A stretch of DNA of 64,000 bases from JBBQVS01 sp964657325 (GTDB lineage Bacteria > Chloroflexota > Ktedonobacteria > Ktedonobacterales > Ktedonobacteraceae), in NCBI GenBank assembly GCA_964657325.1, contig CAZZVE010000006.1, positions 13,603 through 77,602 of the forward strand, given 5' to 3'. Shown here in pieces: positions 52,332 through 61,182 of the stretch. The translations under genes were made by a program, and so were the position numbers. Position 1 is the stretch's first letter. Every line of letters begins with the position of its first letter. The notes below the pieces were generated by a model. That model worked only from the letters and a program-made list of their open reading frames with translations. It was not told where the DNA came from and did no database searches.

Positions 52332-53528
52332 ATGACCACCGCACTCGTTTATGACCCTATTTTTCTAGAACATATTACACCATCGCAACACCCGGAGAAA
52401 CCGCAACGTGTCCAGTTAGCGTATGAGGCACTTGAAGAGCTGGGCTGGCTTACACGTGATGGACTGCTGCAACTCGCGCCGCGTGCGGCAACTGTAGATG
52501 AGTTAGCCGCGGTTCATGCACGCGAGTATATTCAAGAGGTTGCAGAAACCTCACAACAAATGGCGGAAGAAGAGGGAAAAGACGGTTATAAGACAGCATT
52601 CTTTGCTACTGATACCTATATTTCTGCAAAGTCATATGAAGTTGCGAGTATAGCAGCAGGTGCACCACTTACAGCTATCGACGCAATGATGAAGGGCGAC
52701 ATCAAGAATGCCTACTGTCTTGTACGCCCCCCTGGACATCATGCGTTACAAGACGATGCGATGGGCTTTTGCATCTTCAACAACGTCGCGGTTGCCGCTC
52801 GCTATGCCATAGATCACTATGGCCTTGAGCGCGTCATGATTATAGACTATGACGTGCATCACGGCAATGGCACACAGGACATGTTTTACAGCGATCCTCG
52901 CGTCCTCTATTTTTCGGTACATCAAGCCCCCTTCTATCCTGGTACAGGTGCCTCTGATGAACTGGGAGAAGGTGACGCGATTGGCACCACTATCAATGTT
53001 CCTCTTCCCGCAACATGTGGCTTTGATACTTACGAGGCTGTTTTCCGACAGGTCATGGCTCCTGCTGCTGACCGCTTCAACCCACAGCTTATCCTGGTCT
53101 CGGCTGGCTTCGATGCTCACTGGAAAGATGCTATTCCACCGACAAGCCTTGGTACTCAGATGTATCTTTCTACCGCAGGCTTTTTTCGATTAAACGAGAT
53201 TATTCTTAATCTCGCTGACCTGCTGTGTGAAGGTCGTTTGATTATGGTGCAAGAGGGCGGCTACAATGTGCAGGCAACAGGTATGTGCGTGGCGACGAGT
53301 ATCAACCAGTTGTTGGGTGGCGATGCTGCTGTTGATAGCTTCGGTCCACCACCTATAGACCCAACGCGTATTAACACTGATGTTTTAATCGCGGAACTGC
53401 GCCGTCTTCATGGCTTGACTGGATATCGTATGCGTAATTTCAAGAAACCCGATGTAGAGAAGTTGCGACGCGAGATGAAGGGACCGGATGCTACTTCTGC
53501 TTCCGACACCGACACACACGATGCCTGA
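52332..53528 (+). CDS. Histone-deacetylase-family (AcuC-like) deacetylase
   Basis: 398 residues. The arginase-type fold has PEKPQRVQLAYEAL, charge-relay histidines in RPPGHHALQDD, zinc ligands in DYDVHHGNGTQDMF and SAGFDAHWKD, and the QEGGYNVQATG motif. Relatives remove acetyl groups from protein lysines (AcuC on acetyl-CoA synthetase), polyamines or acetoin-pathway targets. AAAGGA is 6 nt before the ATG at 52332. The next gene, 17 bp on, is a GNAT, forming a plausible acetylation/deacetylation pair. Confidence 0.92.
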   Translation: MTTALVYDPIFLEHITPSQHPEKPQRVQLAYEALEELGWLTRDGLLQLAPRAATVDELAAVHAREYIQEVAETSQQMAEEEGKDGYKTAFFATDTYISAKSYEVASIAAGAPLTAIDAMMKGDIKNAYCLVRPPGHHALQDDAMGFCIFNNVAVAARYAIDHYGLERVMIIDYDVHHGNGTQDMFYSDPRVLYFSVHQAPFYPGTGASDELGEGDAIGTTINVPLPATCGFDTYEAVFRQVMAPAADRFNPQLILVSAGFDAHWKDAIPPTSLGTQMYLSTAGFFRLNEIILNLADLLCEGRLIMVQEGGYNVQATGMCVATSINQLLGGDAAVDSFGPPPIDPTRINTDVLIAELRRLHGLTGYRMRNFKKPDVEKLRREMKGPDATSASDTDTHDA

Positions 53529-53545
53529 GAGGATGCATAATTGTC

Positions 53546-54439
53546 ATGTCAGCTACGCACCTTGATACATACACGATTCGTCCATTGATTGCTACTGATA
53601 TCCCGGCAGTTGAGCGTCTGTTGCGCACTTCAGAATATATCTATCAACGCTTTACATTAAATGAACTACCTTTGTTGCTCAAACACTATCCGGCAGTGGG
53701 TATGTTTAACAGTGCTACAATGCATAGTTTTCTGCTGTCACAAAGCGTTAATGCCCCAACAGCGTGGATAGGTGGCTTTGGTGTCAGCTGGACAGAGAGT
53801 AGCCACTATCTAGATATTCTTTTCAGATTGCTCAATGCACTTTCATCTCAACTCGTCACACAGGGTGTGCAGCACCTCCATTATTCTGGCAATGATACTG
53901 AGCATGATTGGCTACGTGGCGTGCTTTTGAAACGTGGTTTTCTGCCTTATCGTCGCCTCTATTCCTATGATAAATACGATTATGATATACCCGCACAAGG
54001 CAATCAGCAGGTGCTGGTTCGTCAAGTCAATGTAAAAGGGAGATGGGGCAAGACTGGTGATATAGCGGCACTACTCCGCATAGAGCAAGCATGTTTCGAG
54101 GACCTGTGGCGTTATGACGCGGCAGGATTTACTGATGTCGCCGCTACTCATCCCTATTTTGTCGTTGCGGAACAACAAGGAAAAGTTGTCGGCTATCAAT
54201 TCAATGCGCTCGATAGTGACTATGGCTATCTTGTTCGCATCGCCGTTCACCCCTCTGCCGAAGGTCAGCAGATAGGAGTGCGTCTGATGGCAGAGGCGAT
54301 ACGTTTCTTTGAACGCGAACGTGTGACGCGTATCATGCTCAACTCACAAGATAACAATACACACGCTCATCAGCTCTATGAGTGGTTTGGCTTCGTGCGT
54401 ATTCAGCAAATGGGCTTTGTGCTGAGGAAAACTTTGTAG
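53546..54439 (+). CDS. Tandem GNAT acetyltransferase
   Basis: 297 residues with two GNAT-like halves. The first (YTIRPLIATDIPAVERLL, LNALSSQLVTQGVQHLHYSG) lacks a clear CoA loop. The second (ALLRIEQACFEDLWRY, YFVVAEQQGKVVGYQ, VRIAVHPSAEGQQIGVRLMAEAI, NTHAHQLYEWFGF) has the full acetyl-CoA site. The start is 17 bp after the deacetylase stop, so co-transcription is likely. Targets unknown. Confidence 0.82.
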   Translation: MSATHLDTYTIRPLIATDIPAVERLLRTSEYIYQRFTLNELPLLLKHYPAVGMFNSATMHSFLLSQSVNAPTAWIGGFGVSWTESSHYLDILFRLLNALSSQLVTQGVQHLHYSGNDTEHDWLRGVLLKRGFLPYRRLYSYDKYDYDIPAQGNQQVLVRQVNVKGRWGKTGDIAALLRIEQACFEDLWRYDAAGFTDVAATHPYFVVAEQQGKVVGYQFNALDSDYGYLVRIAVHPSAEGQQIGVRLMAEAIRFFERERVTRIMLNSQDNNTHAHQLYEWFGFVRIQQMGFVLRKTL

Positions 54440-54474
54440 TAAAGCATCTAATAAATCTCTTAACAATAAAAGGG

Positions 54475-54786
54475 TTAATGCAATTCTCGAATCGGTTTCT
54501 GTACAAATGACATTGCCGCATTGCTCACTAATACATCTATAGAGCCAAATACATTTTGAGCCTCAGCTACCATACGTTCGACTTGCTCTCGCTCCCGAAC
54601 ATCAGTCTGGATAGCAATGGCCTCACTCCCAGCCTCTCGAATAGATTGCACCACTTCTTCTGCTAGATGAGCACTGTTGTTATAATTGACAACAATACGC
54701 ATTCCTTTTGATGCAAGCAACTTGGCTGTTGCCGCTCCAATACCACGACTCGCACCAGTGATAAGTGCTACTTTTTTATCTGCCAT
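54475..54786 (-). pseudogene. Truncated short-chain dehydrogenase/reductase
   Basis: 103 residues covering only the N-terminal Rossmann half of a classical SDR: KVALITGASRGIGAATAKLLA (cofactor loop), TDVREREQVERMVAEA, IDVLVSNAAMSF. The frame ends shortly after the NNAG position, losing the catalytic Ser, Tyr-x3-Lys and C-terminus found in roughly 245-residue members. The following 35 bp reach the convergent GNAT, leaving no room for the missing part. Probably a deletion remnant. Confidence 0.8.
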
Positions 54787-54879
54787 TATTAATAGGTAAT
54801 CCTCGCTAGATGTATTACTAAAATCAAATACCCTGTTTTGTAAGTGTATTGCTCTCTCTATAAAGACACGAAAAGCATG

Positions 54880-54917
54880 CCCTAAAATGTTTCATACTAA
54901 CCAAAAGCACTTTAGGG
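54880..54917 (-). terminator. Hairpin after the nucleotidyltransferase-like gene
   Basis: Ten-bp arms CCCTAAAATG and CACTTTAGGG (one mismatch), 4 bp past the stop on the minus strand. Confidence 0.55.
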
Positions 54918-54920
54918 GGT

Positions 54921-55529
54921 TTACACAGAAGTACGGGCGGACTTGCCTCGTTCAATCAAATACCGATCAAACTCATTCAACGTCCGTATTCCGTGTTGTA
55001 ATACAGCATCATAGATATCAACGCTAGAAACTTCTTGTCCGTAAGAAGGTTGTTTCCACCACACATCCTTAATGCGAAGAATAGCAAGTCGTGTTTCAGG
55101 TGTAAGCTCCTGCTCTATCATGTCATGAATAGGCTCAGATCGAACCCCCTCTGCAAGCCAGAACGAGATATCTATCTTCCAGTCACTTTCAGCACCATTA
55201 TCATACAGCACCATAAAAAAGTAGCGTTCATCGTGCGGTAAACCTGTAGAATTGAAGGAGCCACTTTCATTGAAGTATCGTACTTGCTTAATGCGTGAAT
55301 GTGTCAACAATGGTGTCATAACTTCATACACGTGTTCAATGCTTAAGTGTGGACTCGAAACACTTATATCAATATCACGCCACGTCATTAAGCCTAAAAC
55401 TGAACTACCATGTACTCTTGCAACACCAGCATTGCTCAGTAAACGTACCAAGTCAAGTTCTTTTACGATAGATTGAGCCTCATTTTGGAGAAGAGTTTGA
55501 CGTTGCAATAGTTGGTCTACATCTTGCAT
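54921..55529 (-). CDS. Nucleotidyltransferase-like protein
   Basis: 202 residues. VARVHGSSVLGLMTWRDIDISV fits the GS-x-DxD core of the polymerase-beta nucleotidyltransferase superfamily, and SDWKIDISFWLAEG supplies a third acidic strand. The C-terminal part (AILRIKDVWWKQPSYG, VDIYDAVLQHGIRTLNEFDRYL) is helical. I cannot name a subfamily; small-molecule (drug or sugar) nucleotidyl transfer is possible. The first motif is a single D-I-D, as expected for activity. Confidence 0.6.
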   Translation of the reverse strand: MQDVDQLLQRQTLLQNEAQSIVKELDLVRLLSNAGVARVHGSSVLGLMTWRDIDISVSSPHLSIEHVYEVMTPLLTHSRIKQVRYFNESGSFNSTGLPHDERYFFMVLYDNGAESDWKIDISFWLAEGVRSEPIHDMIEQELTPETRLAILRIKDVWWKQPSYGQEVSSVDIYDAVLQHGIRTLNEFDRYLIERGKSARTSV

Positions 55530-55585
55530 AATTGGACCTTTGATATTCTAATCTATCAGGAACTGTGGATAGAGGAACGTAGAAT

Positions 55586-55770
55586 GTAGGGACCGATGAT
55601 GCCGTTTCACAAATTCCTATGGCTAGGTCGGTTGTAGGGGCGCAATTGATCGCGCCCACGTTCCCGATTGATCGTGCCCCTACAGTCTCGTGATTATTTG
55701 GTTAAAGAGCATTATCGCGTCCTTGTTGGCCATCGAAATACTGAAAAGGACGCGATAAATCGGTCCCTAC
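55586..55770. repeat. Composite nested inverted repeat, copy 2
   Basis: 185 bp with perfect 12-bp terminal inverted repeats GTAGGGACCGAT / ATCGGTCCCTAC. Inside is a second inverted repeat (55633-55684, TGTAGGGG...CCCCTACA) like the family B ends, and AGCATTATCGCGTC shared with the copy at 31190-31376. It lies between the cyclase 3' end and the nucleotidyltransferase-like gene. Confidence 0.75.
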
Positions 55771-55785
55771 AATTCGAGCGAAATA

Positions 55786-57687
55786 TTATATCAACCCCAT
55801 CAGGCACCAGACATCCAATGGGGCTGATTTATTCTTGACATACAAGGGAGCCATTTGTGCGACACGTACAGCGGGGCGAACGTGTTGCAACGTAGAACTA
55901 TTGACAAGAATATTGTTGTCAGAAGCGTTCGACTGTAGGCGCGAGGCAACGTTGACAGCATCGCCTATCGCGGTATAGTTCTGCATACGTCCCTGTGAGC
56001 CAATATTGCCTACTGTGGCGGAGTCGGTGTTCACACCAAAACCGAATGAGATAGGCAAACCTTGTGAGTGGGAACGCTGATAGTTGAGGACCGCCATACG
56101 CATCTTCCAGGCCGCACGCACCGCACGTATAGCGTGGTCTTCCTGTGAAAGAGGGGCGTTGAAGATTGCCATGATCGCATCACCCATAAACGCCGTAATC
56201 GTTCCCTGTTCGTCCCACACCTCTTTGACCATGATTTCAAGATAATTGTTGAGCAGGTTCATGACCTGTTCAGGCGCGATACTCTCACTGAGGCGCGTGT
56301 AACCACGAATGTCAGCAAACACAACAGAGATTTCGCGCGTCTCACCACCAAGATTTAGTGCCAACGGATTCCTGATAAGCTGATCTACCACATTTGGATG
56401 CACATACTGCTCGAAAATACGGCGAATTTGCTTTGCCTGTGCCTCAGAGCGTTTTAATAAAGTACGGTCGTCAATAACAAGCGCGGTACCTATAGGGTCC
56501 CCATTCGTATCACGCAACGATGAAACAGAGAGAATCAAGTTAATAACACCATCGCGTTTAGGAATAGTACAGTTCTTTTCGCGTAATACAACTGTACCAT
56601 TCTCATGATCGGTAACAGCTGTTCCCAGCAGTTCAATAATTCCAAGTGCTGAAAGATGTTGGAACGCCTCTCTATAATGTTTCCCTATCACAAGTTCTGG
56701 ATTAAGATTAAGAATGAGAGCGGCAGCACCATTGAACGTTGTCACCATGCCATCTGAATCAGTGGTAATGACACCGTTTGCGATAGAGGCGAAGATATTG
56801 TCCATATATTTCTTATCTTCGCTGACCTTCTGAATAGCTTTATTAAGGTCCGCAAAGAGACGTGCGTTATCAATCGCAATAGCGGCTTGATTGCAAAACG
56901 CATTGAGCATGTCACGGTGTTTAGGTCCAAACAGATTCGCGTTCATACGACTATCAACATACACCGCTCCAATACAGGTGCCCCGTACAATCAGGGGAGC
57001 ACAGAGAATCGAGCGTATACCGTAGGCCATGATGCTTTCATGCCCTTTGAATGCTGCATCAAGTTGTGCATCGTCAGAGAGCATCGTTTCACGATTGTTG
57101 ATAACACGCGTTATAGAACCACGACTAATCTTAAATGCACTTTCGCCTATCGTTTGTGCCTGCTTGTCACGCGCAATGGTAAATTCAACCGCGTTTGTTG
57201 CCGGATTTACAAGCGCGAGAAAACCACGTTCAGCACCGACAAACTCAATCACGCGGTCCATCACAAGACGTAACACCTCATCGAACTCAAGCGTTGAGTT
57301 GAGGGCACCAGCAATTTCGTACAGCGTCTCTTGCTCGCTTTTTTGTTGTTTTAATACGATGATGCTGGAGTTGAGGGCTTCACGCTCACGCTCGAATGTT
57401 GCCTGCGAGACATTGTTTCCATCAACCTGTCCTTGAAGCGTTTGTAGGACACGTTGAATTGTCTGGTTCATGCGTCCTAATTCCAGATCGGCAACACGGC
57501 TCACGTGTAAGGCTTCGCTAAGTAAACGTATACGAGGATCGCCGCCCTCGCTAGCATATCGGCCTTCGACAGCAACTTCTAGCTCATGTGTGTGTTCATG
57601 AAGCGTACGCGAAATATTTCTTAGCGTATTGCCGACGACACGCAAATCGTTACTGGCTTTCCATGCTACATCGGATGATACCGCCAA
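55786..57687 (-). CDS. GAF-PAS class III adenylate/guanylate cyclase
   Basis: 633 residues, cytosolic. An N-terminal helical/coiled-coil part runs to about residue 130; GAF about 130-280 (AERGFLALVNPATNAVEF, IRSILCAPLIVRGTCIGAVY); PAS about 295-410 (IANGVITTDSDGMVTTFNGAAALIL); cyclase about 440-600. Metal Asps are in VVFADIRGYTRLSES and GDAIMAIFN; the transition-state Asn/Arg are in IGDAVNVASRL. The Lys that normally selects adenine just before FxGDA is Ala (TITAFMGDA), so base specificity is uncertain. TTG start with GGAGG 7 nt upstream. Confidence 0.88.
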   Translation of the reverse strand: MAVSSDVAWKASNDLRVVGNTLRNISRTLHEHTHELEVAVEGRYASEGGDPRIRLLSEALHVSRVADLELGRMNQTIQRVLQTLQGQVDGNNVSQATFEREREALNSSIIVLKQQKSEQETLYEIAGALNSTLEFDEVLRLVMDRVIEFVGAERGFLALVNPATNAVEFTIARDKQAQTIGESAFKISRGSITRVINNRETMLSDDAQLDAAFKGHESIMAYGIRSILCAPLIVRGTCIGAVYVDSRMNANLFGPKHRDMLNAFCNQAAIAIDNARLFADLNKAIQKVSEDKKYMDNIFASIANGVITTDSDGMVTTFNGAAALILNLNPELVIGKHYREAFQHLSALGIIELLGTAVTDHENGTVVLREKNCTIPKRDGVINLILSVSSLRDTNGDPIGTALVIDDRTLLKRSEAQAKQIRRIFEQYVHPNVVDQLIRNPLALNLGGETREISVVFADIRGYTRLSESIAPEQVMNLLNNYLEIMVKEVWDEQGTITAFMGDAIMAIFNAPLSQEDHAIRAVRAAWKMRMAVLNYQRSHSQGLPISFGFGVNTDSATVGNIGSQGRMQNYTAIGDAVNVASRLQSNASDNNILVNSSTLQHVRPAVRVAQMAPLYVKNKSAPLDVWCLMGLI

Positions 57688-57766
57688 GAGTGTGCCTCCA
57701 TGCTTACTAAATATATTTGCTGTATATATATACGCTTTTGTATTAAGATTATATCACAACGGTTTT

Positions 57767-57850
57767 GCGTATAACGATACTTAGCAGATACAACGAGAGG
57801 CAGCTCCATATTGCTGCCCCTCGTTGTATCTGCTAAGTATCGTTATACGC
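57767..57850. terminator. Perfect 31-bp-arm hairpin spanning a stop codon
   Basis: Arms 57767-57797 and 57820-57850, perfectly complementary, with an inner GCAGC/GCTGC stem. The stop codon of the NAD(P)-binding gene (57843-57845) lies inside the arm. Likely terminator; it also ends about 80 bp upstream of the cyclase start. Confidence 0.8.
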
Positions 57851-58742
57851 CGTTTTGCGCGAGGTATGTTGAGAAGGAGGTAGGTGTGAAGCCGAAGTCG
57901 CGCTCAACACTGTTCAGGTCAGTTGTATTGTTAAAGCTAAAGAGCGTCATTGCAGCTCGTGTCAGTGGAGGTTTAGGTAGGATTGCCTCCATCACTGCCG
58001 CACCAATACCAATAATTGGTGTGGGTGCATAGACCTTGAGACGCTTCTTATGCATCGTCTTAAGCAGTTCGTCGTAGATTTGCGAGAACGAGTAGTAGGC
58101 AGGTCCGCCGATAGTATAGGTTTTTTTGTTGGTGCCTAGTGGATTCTCTAGCACCTTGACGATAACGGTTACAACATCTTCTACATAGATAGGCTGAAAC
58201 ATAGTACCGCCCCCACCAATAAGTGGCAATACAGGCGCAGTACGCACAAGATCAGCCAGGCCCTTAATAAAGGATGCCCCTTTGCCAAAGAGAACGGAAG
58301 GCTGAATAATTGTATAATTAAGACCGCTATCAATTAACATTTTTTCCGCAAGATAGCGACCCTGCATATAGCTTCCTGGCTTATCAGGTTTGGTACCAAG
58401 GCCGCCAATTTCGATGATACGCTGTACTCCTGCGTCCTTTGCAGCCTTAATCAGGTTCGCGGTCCCGTTGACATTGGTATTTTCGTAGTAGTTACTGCTC
58501 AATGCTTTATGGTCTGCCGTGATAAATGCAGCATGCACAATCGTGTCAACACCTTGCACTGCTGCGTTTAGCGTGTGCGGTTGAGTCGTGTCGCCTTCGA
58601 CAAATTCAACCTTGTCAGCAGGCAAAATCGTCTTTGCGCGGGTAATGTCGCGTACAAGGCAACGAGGTCGTTCTCCCTGTGCTGCCAAGCGTTGTGCGAG
58701 ATGTCGTCCAATATAGCCAGTCGCGCCAGTGATAAGTATCAT
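57843..58742 (-). CDS. NAD(P)-binding atypical SDR (complex I NDUFA9-like)
   Basis: 299 residues: MILITGATGYIGRHLAQRL (TGxxGxxG cofactor loop), VEFVEGDTTQP, GVDTIVHAAF, KAAKDAGVQRIIEIGG, RYLAEKMLIDSGLNYTIIQPSVLFG and FQPIYVEDVVTVIVKVL. Atypical SDRs of this type often lack the full catalytic triad and act in quinone or lipid metabolism or as sensors; specific role unknown. Its stop codon is inside a 31-bp-arm hairpin. Lies 71 bp downstream of the histidine kinase gene. Confidence 0.85.
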   Translation of the reverse strand: MILITGATGYIGRHLAQRLAAQGERPRCLVRDITRAKTILPADKVEFVEGDTTQPHTLNAAVQGVDTIVHAAFITADHKALSSNYYENTNVNGTANLIKAAKDAGVQRIIEIGGLGTKPDKPGSYMQGRYLAEKMLIDSGLNYTIIQPSVLFGKGASFIKGLADLVRTAPVLPLIGGGGTMFQPIYVEDVVTVIVKVLENPLGTNKKTYTIGGPAYYSFSQIYDELLKTMHKKRLKVYAPTPIIGIGAAVMEAILPKPPLTRAAMTLFSFNNTTDLNSVERDFGFTPTSFSTYLAQNGV

Positions 58743-58813
58743 GAGTTCGCCCTCCTTATGTATATTGCTACGGATGAGACGCTCAACAAGACGAAAGTAA
58801 GTAACATTATAAA

Positions 58814-61177
58814 TTATCGGAGCGATTCGGCTGGCAAAAAGATACGAACAGTTACCCCACCATCAGAAGTGCTTTTTACTTGCATACTCCCGCCTGCGAT
58901 GGCAAGAAGCGCACTATGCGTGAGCAGACCACCGCCTGTACCTGAGGTCGAACTCGTTGCCAGGACCATACCTATACCATCATCAGCAATTAGTATTTCA
59001 AGATTTGAGTTATACGTAGCGTTTACAGAAAGACAGAGGCGTCGATGCACGTCAGAGCCACGTCCATGTCGAGCTGCGTTCCGCAGAGCTTCTTGTACAG
59101 CAGCAAAAATGAGTTCAGCGATAGCAGGTGGCACTACTTCGTCAATGCGAATCATGGTCTCTTCTGGAATAGCCCATTCCACCTCATCAAATGCTTGTTG
59201 AAAGTCTTGCTTAAGCATAATGTGAATAGCATGTAGCATACCATCGCGTTCAAGACGATGAGGTGCACTCGGCGTATTTGCTCGCATCATTGCGGCAAGG
59301 CGACGATGTGCAGCACTAATTGTTTGCACAGCGTCATCAAGTGCTTCGCGTTGTTGCGTAATTTCTGTTAGCTGCTTTTGTTCATTATTTAACGTATAGC
59401 GTACGGTCTCCAAACGTAAGAGTGCAAGGTGCATTTGCGGTAGAATTTCGTCATGCAGCACACGTCGATGTTGAGCATCTAGCAATTTCACATCAACGAT
59501 CCGACGACGCAAGAGACCAGCGACCGCTTGCATCGCTTCATGATCGCGTAACGTGTCGAGAATGCGCTGTCCACACGCCTGTGCAAGGTCCATATCCTCT
59601 TCCGTAAACAAGCTTCTATCTTCTCGTGGCCCCAAATAGAACGTCGCAACAACACCTAGCTCATCATAAATTGGCAATACCCAGCAAATAAGTGGTTGTC
59701 CTTGTCGTGTCATACGCACGCGCGTTGGCGTATGTTGTGCTCCTGCTCTTTCCCCATTTTTCGTGGTGTACAGTTGAGCCTGCATCTTGACCGAAACAAG
59801 TGCCTCGTTCTCTTCGTCCTGACTGTCAAAAAGAGGCCAGCGATAGGTAAAGCTTCGTCTCACCGTACCCGTAAGCACGACGAGGCGCGCGCATTGCACT
59901 TCTAACACATCATTGCAGAGATGAAAGAACAGGTCCTCCATGCTTTGCTCTGTCTTCTCAACATCCGTTTGCAACCAATGACGCAGGTTTGCGCTACGCA
60001 AAAATGGGCCAAGCATCGAGATATAGCGGTCATGTGCTGTATAGCTGCTCCAGGTGAAAAGTGCATAAGCTGCGGTTGCCAGCGTGGTGATGAGCAGTAA
60101 GCTTCCTAAATTACTCCTTGTCAACTCGACAAGAAGCGCGATAAACAAAGAAATTGTCGTCGCCATAATTACGATGCCGCGCCACTGCTCAAAAAAGCCA
60201 CGTCGCGCTAACGGACGTTCAATTAGAATGCCATGCCGCACAATTGAGTAACCCAACAATAGAATAATCAGTGCCACAAAACCTGTTGCGATACTATCGA
60301 GAAGAAAAAGATTAAATGGAAGCGCATGTATGCTGACAGGAACAACTGTGTCAACATCTCCTCGATGTTCCAACCAGCTTATCATTGACCAGACGCCAAG
60401 CACGCCTAAACAGGTCGTCAAGCCAACCATAAGCAAAGCCGCTACAAGCAGACCAGGACGCGCAAGGTGCCACGAAAGTACGGGTTCTTCGAGTAGGTCA
60501 ACCTGTACAGGATCGTCCCAAAATGCATCGGCCAGGCGTTGGCGTAGTTTCTGTTCGCTTTTCGCACGAGCATACCATAAGACGCGAAGGAGACGCCCAA
60601 CACGCGTTGGTGTGAACCACGGTCCAATCGCACATAACGTCACATAGGCAAGAAAAAGAATCGGCAACAGTACAAGCGGTGACAGGAAGCTCATGCGCTC
60701 AGGCTCTGGCACTTCTCCATATGCCAAAAGTCTTACAGTACCCAAAAAGGTAAATGTCGATGTATTGAACAGAAGCAATACAAAAACAGCACATCCTAAT
60801 AGACCACTAACAATCAGCAATGCGGGTCGATGCCGACGCCACCCTGGATTAATAAGTGCTGCATAATGGAGTCCAATTACAAACCAGATATACGGTACAC
60901 CGAGGGCAGGGAGCCAGATGAGATGCCACAAGAAATCTGGCGACACAAGCCCTGCCGTTTGCACAATTGGGCCCGAAATCAGTAATGCATGTAGAAAGAA
61001 AAACAGTGCGGAAAGACCAAGACCAACAACACCGACACGTGCAATCATACGTCCACGATTGCCATTGAGCCATACAGTGAATGCCAGCCAGAGAAATGCG
61101 ATGAGGTTAAAGATGGAAAGTGCAACCACAAGTGTTTGTAAAAGAGGTGCAGGTTCAAGAAAAGTACGCAGTTCCAT
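58814..61177 (-). CDS. Membrane sensor histidine kinase (NarL/DesK-type HisKA_3)
   Basis: 787 residues. The N-terminal 370 or so residues are a membrane region with about nine hydrophobic helices (LVVALSIFNLIAFLWLAF onward), similar to 7TM-type sensing modules. A GAF-like cytosolic domain follows (DLFFHLCNDVLEVQCARLVVL, LGVVATFYLGP), then the phospho-acceptor helix QHRRVLHDEILPQMHLAL near residue 570. The ATPase domain has EALRNAARHG (N box) and IADDGIGM. Stimulus unknown. The partner regulator is immediately upstream with a 5-bp gap. Confidence 0.9.
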   Translation of the reverse strand: MELRTFLEPAPLLQTLVVALSIFNLIAFLWLAFTVWLNGNRGRMIARVGVVGLGLSALFFFLHALLISGPIVQTAGLVSPDFLWHLIWLPALGVPYIWFVIGLHYAALINPGWRRHRPALLIVSGLLGCAVFVLLLFNTSTFTFLGTVRLLAYGEVPEPERMSFLSPLVLLPILFLAYVTLCAIGPWFTPTRVGRLLRVLWYARAKSEQKLRQRLADAFWDDPVQVDLLEEPVLSWHLARPGLLVAALLMVGLTTCLGVLGVWSMISWLEHRGDVDTVVPVSIHALPFNLFLLDSIATGFVALIILLLGYSIVRHGILIERPLARRGFFEQWRGIVIMATTISLFIALLVELTRSNLGSLLLITTLATAAYALFTWSSYTAHDRYISMLGPFLRSANLRHWLQTDVEKTEQSMEDLFFHLCNDVLEVQCARLVVLTGTVRRSFTYRWPLFDSQDEENEALVSVKMQAQLYTTKNGERAGAQHTPTRVRMTRQGQPLICWVLPIYDELGVVATFYLGPREDRSLFTEEDMDLAQACGQRILDTLRDHEAMQAVAGLLRRRIVDVKLLDAQHRRVLHDEILPQMHLALLRLETVRYTLNNEQKQLTEITQQREALDDAVQTISAAHRRLAAMMRANTPSAPHRLERDGMLHAIHIMLKQDFQQAFDEVEWAIPEETMIRIDEVVPPAIAELIFAAVQEALRNAARHGRGSDVHRRLCLSVNATYNSNLEILIADDGIGMVLATSSTSGTGGGLLTHSALLAIAGGSMQVKSTSDGGVTVRIFLPAESLR

Positions 61178-61182
61178 AGTTT

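Noticed and set aside
58575..59201. 208-codon plus-strand frame
   Set aside because: Antisense to the NAD(P)-binding gene and the histidine kinase 3' end; no family resemblance, spans the intergenic gap.
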